A program made the translations under genes and the position numbers. The notes beneath the pieces are model-generated. The model was given only the letters and a program-made list of their open reading frames with translations, was not told the origin of the DNA and ran no database searches. DNA of 64,000 nucleotides. Source: an uncultured Rhizobiaceae bacterium (lineage in GTDB: Bacteria; Pseudomonadota; Alphaproteobacteria; Rhizobiales; Rhizobiaceae). The stretch's first letter is position 1, and every line of letters starts with the position of its first letter. Below are positions 1 through 8,255 of this stretch, in pieces. The stretch lies in assembly GCA_947259295.1 (NCBI GenBank), contig CAMYMG010000102.1:1-64000 (forward strand), written 5' to 3'.

Positions 1-99
1 AATGTGAATCGCCCACACACGAGCCTCGATGGGCTCACCCCGCTTGAATACGCAACCCGATCCGTCAAGGATCACAACGTGAACAGGGCTAACTTATAG
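1..99 (+). CDS. IS3-family transposase (OrfB), C-terminal fragment
   Basis: Reading frame 1 is open from base 1 to a TAG at 97-99 and encodes 32 residues containing NRPHTSLDGLTPLEYA. This matches the conserved C-terminal tail of IS3-family integrase-core transposases (the 'N..RPH..L...TP..' motif after the last catalytic residue of the DDE domain). The catalytic DDE residues themselves would lie upstream, outside the window. The enzyme catalyses cut-and-paste or copy-out transposition of its own element. The fragment is truncated only by the window edge as far as can be seen. Family assignment is firm, subgroup is not. Confidence 0.75.
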   Translation, partial: NVNRPHTSLDGLTPLEYATRSVKDHNVNRANL

Positions 100-103
100 A
101 CGC

Positions 104-125
104 GGACAAAACGGGGAGCACGTCA
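104..125. repeat. Right terminal inverted repeat of the IS3-family element
   Basis: GGACAAAACGGGGAGCACGTCA lies directly downstream of the transposase stop, in the spacing expected for an IS3 right end, and ends in CA as IS3-family ends do. The matching left end and target duplication are outside the window. Confidence 0.6.
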
Positions 126-220
126 GAATGTTCGCTGCGGGGGAAGGCAACTTTGCGCCAGGGTCCGGACTGACGCGCGTTCCAGGAGACGGCCCACATT
201 TCCCGTGGGGGCCGCTAGGC

Positions 221-328
221 TCAGATTTCTATCATCTCGGCCAGCGTCAGTGCATCATCAATGTCGACCCCGAGGTGGGTCTGATCGTGCTTGCGATGGG
301 GATCCGGTACGCGTTGACGGGATACAAG
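221..328 (-). pseudogene. Remnant of a phage-type tyrosine recombinase C-terminus
   Basis: On the minus strand the frame ending with TGA at 221-223 reads LGVDIDDALTLAEMIEI, closely resembling the C-terminal tail of site-specific integrases (typical form: H.K.ESTVRYLGVEVDDALELAE.TEI). The residues just before, IASTIRP, appear in a neighbouring frame, so a frameshift sits at about 270-280, and no open frame with the catalytic R-H-R-H-Y residues is present upstream. I read it as a decayed fragment. The alternative is chance similarity in a short stretch. Together with the IS end it suggests an old integrated element at this edge. Confidence 0.5.
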
Positions 329-426
329 GCCTTGATGGCTGGCTGAATGGACACCGCCGCGGTTCCGGGCGGGAACGAAGTCGCCAACCGAGGTCGGCAT
401 GACATGGGCGTGAGAGTCTCTTGTGG

Positions 427-1122
427 CTAGAACTTGTACGCCGCGCCCAAGCGGACATCGTGGGTATCGAGTTCGAAGTTGAACTCTTCATCGTGGTCCA
501 CGGACAGGAAATCCTTGTCGTTGTAATCCGTATACCGGTATTCGCCGCGCAGCAGCCAATCGTCGGTTATCGCGTACTCGGCCCCTATGCCGAGAGTCCA
601 TCCGACGAGATTGGCGTCCCCGGCGCTGTAGAAGTCACCGTCTTCGTACTCCGTGTAATCGAGGTAAGCGAATGCGATGCCGCCCGCGACGTAGGGGAGG
701 AACCTGTCCATTGCGTAGCCCAGCCGAGCACGCGCAGCGCCTGACCAGTCAATTGCCGTGTCGGCAAGATATGAGGCGTCGCCTGGGGCTAGGCTCGAAC
801 CGCCGACGTCCCCCCAGACGATGTCTGCCTCGGCGCCGACCACCAGACCACCGTCAAACTGATAGTTGTGACCCGCGTAAATTCCGCCGAAGATTCCGTC
901 CACGCCATGAGTGAAATTGTAGTCGGCATCCGTTCCGACGCCGGTCTCCCAGAGATAGTCGGCATTGCCGCCCACGACGTAGCCGACCTCGGCGCCGACA
1001 TACGCGCCAGACCAATTGTAACCCGAAGCCTCAGGTACCGGATTGTAGACAACCGCGTCCGCCGCCGCCGCTGCACCAGCAAGAGACAACAGAAACGCTG
1101 TACCCAAAATCATTCGCTTCAA
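427..1122 (-). CDS. Omp25/Omp31-type outer-membrane beta-barrel protein
   Basis: A 231-residue protein with a Sec signal peptide (residues 1-21, basic MKR start then a hydrophobic stretch ending AAAA-D) and a glycine/aromatic-rich body of alternating strands. It ends in ...LGAAYKF with the terminal phenylalanine typical of BAM-inserted barrels. The SGAYVGAEVGY and AGHNYQ segments are typical of the eight-stranded OmpA-like porin family of Brucella and rhizobia (Omp25, Omp31, RopB). It is expected in the outer membrane, where it stabilises the envelope. The start is a TTG: AGGAG at 1129-1133 lies 6 nt upstream of TTG 1122, while the next ATG (1113) is too far. It is monocistronic, and the downstream side meets the integrase remnant. 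Confidence 0.85.
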   Translation of the reverse strand: MKRMILGTAFLLSLAGAAAAADAVVYNPVPEASGYNWSGAYVGAEVGYVVGGNADYLWETGVGTDADYNFTHGVDGIFGGIYAGHNYQFDGGLVVGAEADIVWGDVGGSSLAPGDASYLADTAIDWSGAARARLGYAMDRFLPYVAGGIAFAYLDYTEYEDGDFYSAGDANLVGWTLGIGAEYAITDDWLLRGEYRYTDYNDKDFLSVDHDEEFNFELDTHDVRLGAAYKF

Positions 1123-1452
1123 ATCATGCTCCTATAGGGTCGAATCCCGGCGAGCCTAACTATGCTATCCAGATCAGTCACTTACGCAGCGGCCTATTTC
1201 GGGGCAGGAATCCGGCACCTGTGGCAATTGCGCCACCACCAGTCTTGTGGGCTGGTCTGCACCAGGCAGTAAGGTCGACTAGCCGCCTTCTGGAGACTCA
1301 CAGTCTGCACGGCGAAGCGATTTGCCCGCCGGTCAGCCTAGGCCAGGCCCTGAGCTATCCGGTCCGACATCCACCCGCCGCCCAACATTGCTCTCGTATT
1401 GGCACTCATACGGAGTGGTCGGTGCAGGATGCGCCGCGTCACCGGCCAACCG
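1123..1452. other. 330-bp intergenic region, no gene seen
   Basis: This stretch separates the start of the porin gene from the stop of the NhaC-type gene, both on the minus strand. It holds the porin leader with an AGGAG ribosome site at 1129-1133 and a small perfect hairpin, GTGGC-AATTGC-GCCAC at 1221-1236. The open frames crossing it have no family resemblance or ribosome sites. No promoter could be assigned with confidence. Confidence 0.5.
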
Positions 1453-2985
1453 TCAACTGGCGAGATCGCCCAGTTCGTGATCTTCCAGATCCATCACATC
1501 CTCGCCGGACTTGTCCCATTGAGCGCGATCGTCGTCCGTCGCCTTGGGCGAAAACAGTCCCGTCATCGCGTAGAAGATGCCGATCACAGGTGCCGTCCAG
1601 CAGGCGAAAGCGAGCGGTATATAGAGCAGATTTTCGAGATTGCCGTCCATCACGCCTAGTCCCAGCGCGCTGATGACAAATGCGCCGCCGGCGTTCCATG
1701 GGATCAGCGGGCTCATCAGCGTGCCGCCTTCTTCGACGGCCCTGCTCAGGTTGAGCGTCGAATAGCCCATGCCCCGATACAGCGGCGCGTACATCCGTCC
1801 GGGAAGTGCGATCGATATGTAGGGATCGCCTGCGACCATGTTCGTTGCGAAGGCTGTCCCGATCGCCGAACTCTGGACAGCGGCGAAGCTTTTCACGCGA
1901 CTGATGATTGCGACGATGATCGCCTCCAGGCAACCGGTGCGCTCCAGCGCACCGCCGAAGCCAAGTGCGATCAGCATGAGAGATATCGTCCACATCATCG
2001 ACTGGATTCCGCCGGCAGTGAGAAGCTTGTCGATGTCTGCCACCCCGGTCTCGATGGAGAATCCCGATTGGGCATATTTGAACACGTCGTGAACGCCCTC
2101 GCCCTGCCAGAAGATCGCCACGAGGGCGCCGGCGACGACGCCCGCAAACAACGAAGGCAGCGGTGGCTGGCGGGTGAGAGCGAGCGCAACGACCACCAGG
2201 GCCGGCAGCAGCGGCACGATGCCGAGATTGAACGTCTCCGTGAGCTTGGCAGTGATCCTATCTATGTCGCCGCCTTCGATCTGACCAACGGGTTCGATGA
2301 GCATGAAGCCGACAGCGGTGTAGACGATCAGGGCAATCAGCATCGCCGGGACGGTCGTCGGCATCATGTTGCGGATGTGGTCGAAGACATTGGTGCCGGT
2401 CACGGCAGGCGCGAGATTGGTGGTGTCGGAGAGCGGAGAAATCTTGTCGCCAAAGAACGCGCCGGAAACGATGGCGCCAGCCGTCCAGTAGACGGGAATG
2501 CCGAAGCCCGCTCCGATGCCCATCAGTGCCAGGCCGACGGTACCGACCGTGCCCCAGCTCGTGCCGAGAGATAGCGAAACGACGGCACACAAAAGCATGG
2601 CGGCAGCCAGAAAGACCGATGGGCTGAGCAACGTCAGGCCATAATAGATGAGGGTGGGTACGGTCCCGGAGGCGATCCAGGTGCCGATTATCATGCCAAC
2701 CACGATCAGGACCGCAAGCGATGGCATCGAGACATGGATAACGTGGAAGATGCCCTCGCGAATATCCAGCCATTCCTGTCCGCGCAGGACTCCGAGCAGA
2801 GAGGTTATGGCGAGGCCGAGCGCGAGTGGTATGTGCGGCGTGAAATCGCCAAAGTAGAAAAGCTGAAGCGCCAGCAGGCCGAGCGTCAGAAGAACCGGCA
2901 GCAAAGCGAGCGGCAAGCTCGGGAGTGCTTTCGGTGCTTTGCCCTTGTTGGATTGCTGGTTTTCCAAGACGCCCCCCTTTGCCAC
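1453..2985 (-). CDS. NhaC-family Na+/H+ antiporter
   Basis: A 510-residue integral membrane protein with about 11 hydrophobic segments. It carries the NhaC-family signature around residues 145-195: GTSWGTVGTVGLALMGIG, then FFGDKISPLSDTTNLAP. These are the conserved ion-path segments of NhaC exchangers, which extrude sodium against protons, and some relatives exchange organic acids. Length and topology fit the family (450-530 residues). The annotated start is GTG at 2985. A TTG at 2967, preceded by AAAGGGGGG, is an alternative that would remove six residues. It stands alone, and the neighbouring sugar operon ends just upstream with a hairpin, so co-transcription is unlikely. The transported ion cannot be read from the sequence. 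Confidence 0.85.
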   Translation of the reverse strand: MAKGGVLENQQSNKGKAPKALPSLPLALLPVLLTLGLLALQLFYFGDFTPHIPLALGLAITSLLGVLRGQEWLDIREGIFHVIHVSMPSLAVLIVVGMIIGTWIASGTVPTLIYYGLTLLSPSVFLAAAMLLCAVVSLSLGTSWGTVGTVGLALMGIGAGFGIPVYWTAGAIVSGAFFGDKISPLSDTTNLAPAVTGTNVFDHIRNMMPTTVPAMLIALIVYTAVGFMLIEPVGQIEGGDIDRITAKLTETFNLGIVPLLPALVVVALALTRQPPLPSLFAGVVAGALVAIFWQGEGVHDVFKYAQSGFSIETGVADIDKLLTAGGIQSMMWTISLMLIALGFGGALERTGCLEAIIVAIISRVKSFAAVQSSAIGTAFATNMVAGDPYISIALPGRMYAPLYRGMGYSTLNLSRAVEEGGTLMSPLIPWNAGGAFVISALGLGVMDGNLENLLYIPLAFACWTAPVIGIFYAMTGLFSPKATDDDRAQWDKSGEDVMDLEDHELGDLAS

Positions 2986-3144
2986 TCACACAGTTGAAAT
3001 GTGAGTAATCTTCCGGAAACGGCTGGGACGGCAGATCGTTGCATTGAGCACTACCAGAACTTCAAGACTACTTGGTCGCAAGATCTGCACGCGGATCGCG
3101 GGCTGACATGCACCAGCTTGGCCCCGAACCCCCGGTCGAAGAAG

Positions 3145-3170
3145 GCTCAGGCCCGCTGAGGGGCCTGAGC
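3145..3170 (-). terminator. GC-rich hairpin after the ribose-type operon
   Basis: A perfect 10-bp inverted repeat, GCTCAGGCCC / GGGCCTGAGC with a 6-nt loop, lies 17 bp beyond the stop of the last gene of the operon (stop at 3187). On the transcribed strand it is followed by CTTCTTC rather than a true U-tract. It may therefore be an intrinsic terminator or a 3'-end stabiliser. Confidence 0.6.
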
Positions 3171-3186
3171 GAATGCCGTGGACAGG

Positions 3187-4146
3187 CTAGAACTTGCTGT
3201 TTTCGTCGTAATACTTGACGGCGTTGTCCTTGGTTATGATCGGCGACGGCAGTGCGGTCTCCTTCTCCGGCACGCCACCGGCCAGGATGGCCATGGCGCG
3301 GTTGAAGCCCGCGCGTCCGATCTGGTCCGAGGAGTTGCGGCCGGTGGCACCGTAGTTGGAGCCCTCGCGCATGATTTCCTTCAACGTGCCCATCTCGCCG
3401 TCGACGGAAGCGATGAACATCTGCTCTGCCTTGCCCGCGTCGGCGATGGCCTTCTGCGCGCCGAGGCACATTGAGTCGTTCTCGCAGAAGACGGCGTCGA
3501 GGTCATCATGCTTGGAAAGCATGTCCTCCATCTGAGTGAAGCCGCCGTCAGCGCTCCACTCGCCCCAGCCCGGTGCGACGATCGCCTCGATCTCGGTGCC
3601 CTCGAACTTCGACTGGACGCCCTCCGAACGGTTGGAGCCGATCGTGTTGTCGGCCGGGCCGCCCCGGATGATCGCGACCTTGCCCTTGCCGCCGAGACGA
3701 TCGACGACATAGTCGCCTATGCCCTCGCCGATGGCCCGATTGTCGGGCCCGACCCAGGCGGTGAAGTCGCCGCCCTTGAGCAGCCGGTCGACCATGACGA
3801 CCGGCGTTCCTGCCTGGTTGATGGCCTCCAGTGCTGCCGGAGCTGCCTCGATCCAGGCGCCGGAGACGATGAACACGTCGACGTCCTGGTTGACCAGATC
3901 CTCAACGTCGGAGGTCAGCTTGGCGACATCGCCATTGGCGTCCGTCGATAGCACTTTGATGTTGGAGAAGCGGGTAGCCTCGTCCTTCACGGCAGCATCC
4001 ATGCCGACGAAATAGGCGCAGCAGAGCGACAGGTTCACCATGCCGATCTTGATCTCCTTGTCCTGCGCGGACACCGGCGTCGCGCCGAGTGTCGCCAGGG
4101 CAAGACCCGCCATCGCGGCATTTCTCAATTGGCCAAACAGTTTCAT
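3187..4146 (-). CDS. Ribose-type ABC transporter periplasmic sugar-binding protein
   Basis: A 319-residue protein with a signal peptide (residues 1-27, ...ATPVSA-QDK) and a type I periplasmic-binding (RbsB-like) fold. Recognisable elements are IKIGMVNLSL near the mature N-terminus, the hinge region with GTPVVMVDRLL, IIRGGPADNT and FCENDSMCLGAQKAI. It delivers a sugar or polyol to the permease and ATPase encoded immediately upstream in the same operon. An unusual CC pair lies at residues 42-43 (SLCCAY), where most relatives have other residues. It is the last gene of the operon, which is atypical since binding proteins usually come first. The start ATG is preceded by GAGAGGAAGAAC. Ligand is unknown. 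Confidence 0.88.
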   Translation of the reverse strand: MKLFGQLRNAAMAGLALATLGATPVSAQDKEIKIGMVNLSLCCAYFVGMDAAVKDEATRFSNIKVLSTDANGDVAKLTSDVEDLVNQDVDVFIVSGAWIEAAPAALEAINQAGTPVVMVDRLLKGGDFTAWVGPDNRAIGEGIGDYVVDRLGGKGKVAIIRGGPADNTIGSNRSEGVQSKFEGTEIEAIVAPGWGEWSADGGFTQMEDMLSKHDDLDAVFCENDSMCLGAQKAIADAGKAEQMFIASVDGEMGTLKEIMREGSNYGATGRNSSDQIGRAGFNRAMAILAGGVPEKETALPSPIITKDNAVKYYDENSKF

Positions 4147-4185
4147 GTTCTTCCTCTCTCGATAGGCCGGCCATGCCGGCGGTTT

Positions 4186-5148
4186 TCAAGCCTTCTTCCG
4201 CCTGGCGAGCACCGCCACCAGGATGATCAGGCCCTTCAGAAGCTGCTGGTAGTAGGAATCGACGTTGAACAGGTTCAGCACATTGTCGACGACGGCTAGC
4301 GCGAGCACGCCGCCAAGCACTCCCATGGCCGTTCCGCCGCCGCCGCCAAGCAAACCGCCGCCGATGACCACCGCGGCAATGGCGTCGAGTTCGTAGCCGA
4401 TGCCGACGCTCGGCTGCGCGATACCGAGCCGCGAGGCCAGCAGCACACCGGCGATTGCCGCGAAGACCCCGCAGGCCACGTAGGCGAATATCAGGTGCCT
4501 GTTGACGTTGACGCCGGCCAGCCGCACGGCTTCCTTGTTCACGCCCAGCGCAAACGCGGCCCGACCCGAGACCGTATGGTTGAGGTAGAACCACACGCAG
4601 GGCACGGCGAGTGCGAAGACGATGAAGGCGACGGGCACCGGTCCCACGAACGCGCCGCCGATCAGCGCACGGAACATCTCGTCGGCTGGATAGCGCGGCG
4701 TGTCGGCATAGACATAGGTCAGTCCGCGCAGGCTTCCCATCGTGGCGAGCGTCACGATGAAGGGCTGCAGGTTGAACCGCGCCGTCAGCCAGCCATTGAC
4801 GAAGCCGACCGCTGCCCCCATGGCCAGCGCGACGGCGATCGCGGCCGAAAAATGCATCTGCTCCTGCAGGCCGGTGGCGAGCAATCCGGCGAACGCCAGG
4901 ACGGAGCCAACGGAAAGATCGATGCCGCCGGTGCGGATGACCATCAGCATGCCGAGACTGAGGAAGCCGTTGGTCACCAGTTGCCGCGACACGTTGACGA
5001 AGTTGCGCTGGGTCAGGAACGCGTCGGAGGCCAGTGATGCGAACACGACCAGCAGCAGGATGGCCGCAACGAAGAGGAGGTCGGCGCGGCTGAAGCGCCG
5101 CAGCATGGCAGGTTGCGCTTGGGAGGTGCCGGCTGTCGTTTCGGTCAA
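4186..5148 (-). CDS. Ribose-type ABC transporter permease (RbsC-like)
   Basis: A 320-residue inner-membrane protein with about 8-10 hydrophobic segments. It has the RbsC-family features GGIDLSVGSVLAFAGL (residues 74-89), FNLQPFIVTLATMGSLRG (about residues 129-146) and AAVVIGGGLLGGGGGTAMG near the C-terminus, which form the membrane channel and coupling surfaces. It works with the ATPase encoded just upstream, overlapping it by 4 bp (ATGA at 5145-5148), which implies translational coupling. The binding protein follows 39 bp downstream. The homodimeric permease would import the sugar captured by that protein. Length is normal for the family. Confidence 0.9.
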   Translation of the reverse strand: MTETTAGTSQAQPAMLRRFSRADLLFVAAILLLVVFASLASDAFLTQRNFVNVSRQLVTNGFLSLGMLMVIRTGGIDLSVGSVLAFAGLLATGLQEQMHFSAAIAVALAMGAAVGFVNGWLTARFNLQPFIVTLATMGSLRGLTYVYADTPRYPADEMFRALIGGAFVGPVPVAFIVFALAVPCVWFYLNHTVSGRAAFALGVNKEAVRLAGVNVNRHLIFAYVACGVFAAIAGVLLASRLGIAQPSVGIGYELDAIAAVVIGGGLLGGGGGTAMGVLGGVLALAVVDNVLNLFNVDSYYQQLLKGLIILVAVLARRKKA

Positions 5149-6668
5149 TGGAGCCGCTCCCCCGGTTGCGCGCCAATTTCCAGACCGGCGGCGTGCGCAA
5201 AGACGGTCTCGGGCTGGAAATTCGCGGGCAGAAGTTCGGCGACAATCCGCCCGTCGCGCACGACAAGCAGCCTGTCGGCCATGCCGAGCACCTCTGGCAT
5301 TTCGGATGATATCATCAGCACCGCCACGCCGCTGTCTGCGAGATCGCGGATCATCTGATAGATTTCGACCTTGGTAGCGATGTCGACGCCGCGCGTCGGC
5401 TCATCGAAAATGAAGAGCTGGATGTTTTCGACCAACAGCCACTTGGCCAGCACGACCTTCTGTTGATTGCCGCCGGAAAGCTGGCGCACGGGCTGCGCAG
5501 GATCGGTCAGCTTGATCGACAGTTCCCGTATCTTCTCGCCGACCAGTTGCCGTCGTTTGGCGCTGTCGATGATGCCGTTCGTCGCATATCTCGCAAAACT
5601 GGCGAGGCCGGCATTGTCGATAACGCCGACATCCAACGCGAGCCCATCGCCCTTGCGGTCCTCGGTCAGAAGCGCGACATGGCCCCGCACCGCCTGTGAC
5701 GGCGTCGCAAAATTGGCGGAAACCTCGTTGAGGCGCACGGATCCTTCGTCAGCGCGCATCGCGCCGAAGATTGCCTTGGCGATCTCGGTGCGGCCGCTGC
5801 CGACAAGGCCGAACATGCCGACGATCTCGCCGGCTCGCGCCTGGAAGCTGACATCCTCGAAATGGCCATGGAGCGACAGCTTCTCGACCTCCAGCACCAT
5901 GCGACCTGCATTGCCCCGGCGTTCGGGGAAAATCGCCGACAGCGGCCGGCCGACCATCGCCTGGATGAGACGGTCCTGATCGAGCTCGGCCGTCGCGCCT
6001 GAAAGCACGCTGCGCCCGTCCTTGAGCACGACGATCTCGTCGGCGATGGCGTAGATTTCCTCCAGGCGGTGCGAGATGTAGAGCACCGTCGCGCCGGTGG
6101 CCGCGAGGCTGCGGACCTTGGCGAACAGCTTGTCGGCCTCGACGGCAGAGAGCACCGCGGTCGGTTCGTCGAGGATAAGGATCGCCGGCTCCGCGACAAG
6201 CGCCTTGGCAATCTCGACGATCTGCTGGCGCGCAACGCTGAGCGAACCGACCAGCGCAGTTGGATCGATTTCCGGAAAACCGAAATCGGCAAGCACGCGC
6301 GACGCGATCCTGTTCGCCTGCGGCCAGTCCACAACGAAGGAGAAGCCCCGCGTCGGCATTCGCCCGAGCAGCATGTTCTCGGCGACACTCAGATGCGGCA
6401 GCAGGGAGAGCTCCTGGTAGACGGTGCGGATGCCCAGCGCCATGGCATCCGAAGGGCCGGCGATCGCCACCGGCTTTCCGGCGAGCCGTATCTCGCCGCC
6501 ATCCGGCTTCGTCGCGCCGGAGAGCATTTTCATCAGCGTCGACTTGCCCGCGCCATTCTCGCCGCACAGCGCCAGCACCCGGCCTGCGGCGACCTCGAAC
6601 GAAATGTCACGTACAGCCGGGTTGCCGTCATAGCTCTTGGCGATATGACTGACAGCGAGGCGGGACAT
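5145..6668 (-). CDS. Ribose-type ABC transporter, double-domain ATPase (RbsA-like)
   Basis: A 507-residue protein with two tandem nucleotide-binding domains. The first has Walker A GENGAGKST near residue 36, a signature-like LSVARQQIVEIAKAL and Walker B ILILDEPTAVL. The second has a degenerate Walker A (GLVGSGRTEIAKA), the signature LSGGNQQKVVLAKWL and LFIFDEPTRGVD. This asymmetric two-domain form is standard for the RbsA/XylG/MglA family, which energises uptake of pentoses, hexoses or polyols. Its ATG overlaps the stop of the aldehyde dehydrogenase gene (TGATG at 6668) and its end overlaps the permease start, so the four genes form one tightly coupled operon. Confidence 0.92.
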   Translation of the reverse strand: MSRLAVSHIAKSYDGNPAVRDISFEVAAGRVLALCGENGAGKSTLMKMLSGATKPDGGEIRLAGKPVAIAGPSDAMALGIRTVYQELSLLPHLSVAENMLLGRMPTRGFSFVVDWPQANRIASRVLADFGFPEIDPTALVGSLSVARQQIVEIAKALVAEPAILILDEPTAVLSAVEADKLFAKVRSLAATGATVLYISHRLEEIYAIADEIVVLKDGRSVLSGATAELDQDRLIQAMVGRPLSAIFPERRGNAGRMVLEVEKLSLHGHFEDVSFQARAGEIVGMFGLVGSGRTEIAKAIFGAMRADEGSVRLNEVSANFATPSQAVRGHVALLTEDRKGDGLALDVGVIDNAGLASFARYATNGIIDSAKRRQLVGEKIRELSIKLTDPAQPVRQLSGGNQQKVVLAKWLLVENIQLFIFDEPTRGVDIATKVEIYQMIRDLADSGVAVLMISSEMPEVLGMADRLLVVRDGRIVAELLPANFQPETVFAHAAGLEIGAQPGERLH

Positions 6669-8110
6669 CAGGCGACCGCTCCGAACACTTCGTGCAACAG
6701 CAGGGTCTTTTCCTTGCTCATCTCGTGCAGCGTATCGTGGATGCCTTCGCGTCCGTTGCCACTCGCCTTGTTGCCGCCGAAGGGCAGCGTCTCGACGCGC
6801 ACTGCCGTGGTGTGGTTGACGACGACCGTGCCGACATCGAGCACTTCATAGGCTCGCATCACCTTGAACAGGTCACGGGTGAAGATTGCCGCCTGCAGGC
6901 CGAACGGGCTGTCATTGGCGAGCACCAGCGCGTCTTCGAAGCGCTCAAAGGGGATGAGCGGCAGCACCGGTCCGAACGTCTCGTCGGCGAAGGCCGGCGT
7001 GCCTGGCGCGACCCCGGTCAGCACGGTCGGCTCGTAAAAGTTGCCTCGGCGCTTGCCGCCGGTGACAACCGTGGCCCCATCCGCGACGGCCTGGCGTACC
7101 TGGCCCTCGACGCGCTCGGCGGCACGCCTGTTGATCAGCGGCCCGACATCGGTCCGGGGGTTGATGGGGTCCCCAACTTCCAGCGCCCTCGCTCGAGCCG
7201 AAACCGCCTCGAGCAGCCTCTCGTAAATCGGCTGTTCAACCAGCACGCGCTTGACCGCGCAGCAGATCTGACCGTTGCCCGAAGTGAAGCGGCCGGCGAC
7301 CAGCGCATCGGCGGCGGCATCGACATCGGCGTCGCCGCAGACGATGGTCGCATCGTTGCCGCCAAGTTCGAGGTGCACCTTCTTCAGGGTGGCGGCCGCA
7401 ACTTCGAGGATACGTCTGCCAGCCGCCGTGGAGCCGGTCATGGCGATCATCTGCACGCCATCGGCGCGAACCAGCGCCTCGCCGACATCACGGCCTCCGG
7501 TCAGCAATTGGTGTGCTCCCGGCGGAAGACCCGCCTCCTCCAGGTAGCGGCTAACCTCGATCATGGCGAGCGGGCAGTCCTCTGGCGTCTTGGTGATGAC
7601 GGCGTTTCCGGCCGCCAGCCCACCCGCCACCTTGTGGCTCCAGAGCTCGACCGGATAGTTGAAAGGCACGATCGCCGCGACCACGCCAAGTGGCTCGCGT
7701 GTCGTGATCGCCAGGGACTTTTCGCGGCCGGGAATGGAATCGAGCGGCACGGAACGGCCGAAGACGCGTTTCGCCTCTTCGGCATAGCCACGGAAGATGC
7801 GCGCGGCGACGCCGACTTCATTCGTCGTCTCGCCGATCCGCTTGCCGTTCTCACGGCAAAGCAGCCTTCCCAGCTCTTCCTGATTCTCCTGGATGCGCCG
7901 GGCGACTGCTTCAAGTATCTCGCAGCGGCGCCAGGCGGGCAATGCCGCCATCGCGGTCTTGCCGCGCTGCGCAGCGGCGACGGCGCGCTCCACATCGGCC
8001 AGGGTCGCACGTGGCACCGTGTCGATCTGCTCGTCAGTCGCGGGATTGAGGACCGCATCGACCTGCCCGTCTGATGAGCCCGTCCAACCGCCGTCGATCA
8101 GCATGTCCAT
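6668..8110 (-). CDS. NAD(P)+-dependent aldehyde dehydrogenase
   Basis: A 480-residue member of the aldehyde dehydrogenase superfamily, oxidising an aldehyde to the acid. Visible signatures are the cofactor site VPFNYPVELWSHKVAGGLAAG, the general-base motif LELGGNDA with its glutamate, and the catalytic cysteine region GNGQICCAVKR with two adjacent cysteines. The C-terminal FGGNKASGNGREG is also typical. The open frame extends upstream, but ATG 8110 has a GGGAGGGA ribosome site and gives a normal N-terminus, MDMLIDGGW. As first gene of a sugar-import operon it probably processes an aldehyde derived from the imported compound (inference). The substrate cannot be named; lactaldehyde, succinate-semialdehyde and sugar-aldehyde enzymes share these motifs. 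Confidence 0.9.
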   Translation of the reverse strand: MDMLIDGGWTGSSDGQVDAVLNPATDEQIDTVPRATLADVERAVAAAQRGKTAMAALPAWRRCEILEAVARRIQENQEELGRLLCRENGKRIGETTNEVGVAARIFRGYAEEAKRVFGRSVPLDSIPGREKSLAITTREPLGVVAAIVPFNYPVELWSHKVAGGLAAGNAVITKTPEDCPLAMIEVSRYLEEAGLPPGAHQLLTGGRDVGEALVRADGVQMIAMTGSTAAGRRILEVAAATLKKVHLELGGNDATIVCGDADVDAAADALVAGRFTSGNGQICCAVKRVLVEQPIYERLLEAVSARARALEVGDPINPRTDVGPLINRRAAERVEGQVRQAVADGATVVTGGKRRGNFYEPTVLTGVAPGTPAFADETFGPVLPLIPFERFEDALVLANDSPFGLQAAIFTRDLFKVMRAYEVLDVGTVVVNHTTAVRVETLPFGGNKASGNGREGIHDTLHEMSKEKTLLLHEVFGAVA

Positions 8111-8169
8111 CGCCTGTCCCTCCCGACGTCGCGAAGCGATGCTGCGTATCGCCATTCAGCAGAGGAATA

Positions 8170-8204
8170 GTTCAATATATAAACGTCGTCAACGATATTT
8201 GAAC
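8170..8204. promoter_or_regulatory. Candidate IclR operator between the dehydrogenase and regulator genes
   Basis: The 145-bp divergent region contains GTTCAA at 8170-8175 and its complement TTGAAC at 8199-8204, each followed inward by an AT-rich ATAT stretch. This is the largest palindrome between the two start codons. IclR regulators usually bind such inverted repeats in divergent promoters. The assignment to this regulator is inferred from position. Confidence 0.4.
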
Positions 8205-8255
8205 TTGTTTGGATCATCGTGTTTCGCTATACGAATAATGAATTTCGGATCTGGC

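Larger units (their letters stand above)
1..125 (+). mobile_element. 3' end of an IS3-family insertion sequence
   Basis: The window opens inside the last codons of an IS3-family transposase, followed within 5 bp by a probable right terminal inverted repeat at 104-125. Read outward-in on the minus strand this repeat starts TGACGTGCTCCCCGTTTTGT, the TGA...TGCTCCCC form common in IS3-family elements. The rest of the element lies left of the window, so completeness cannot be judged. It marks the left boundary of the segment as a site of past insertion. Confidence 0.75.
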
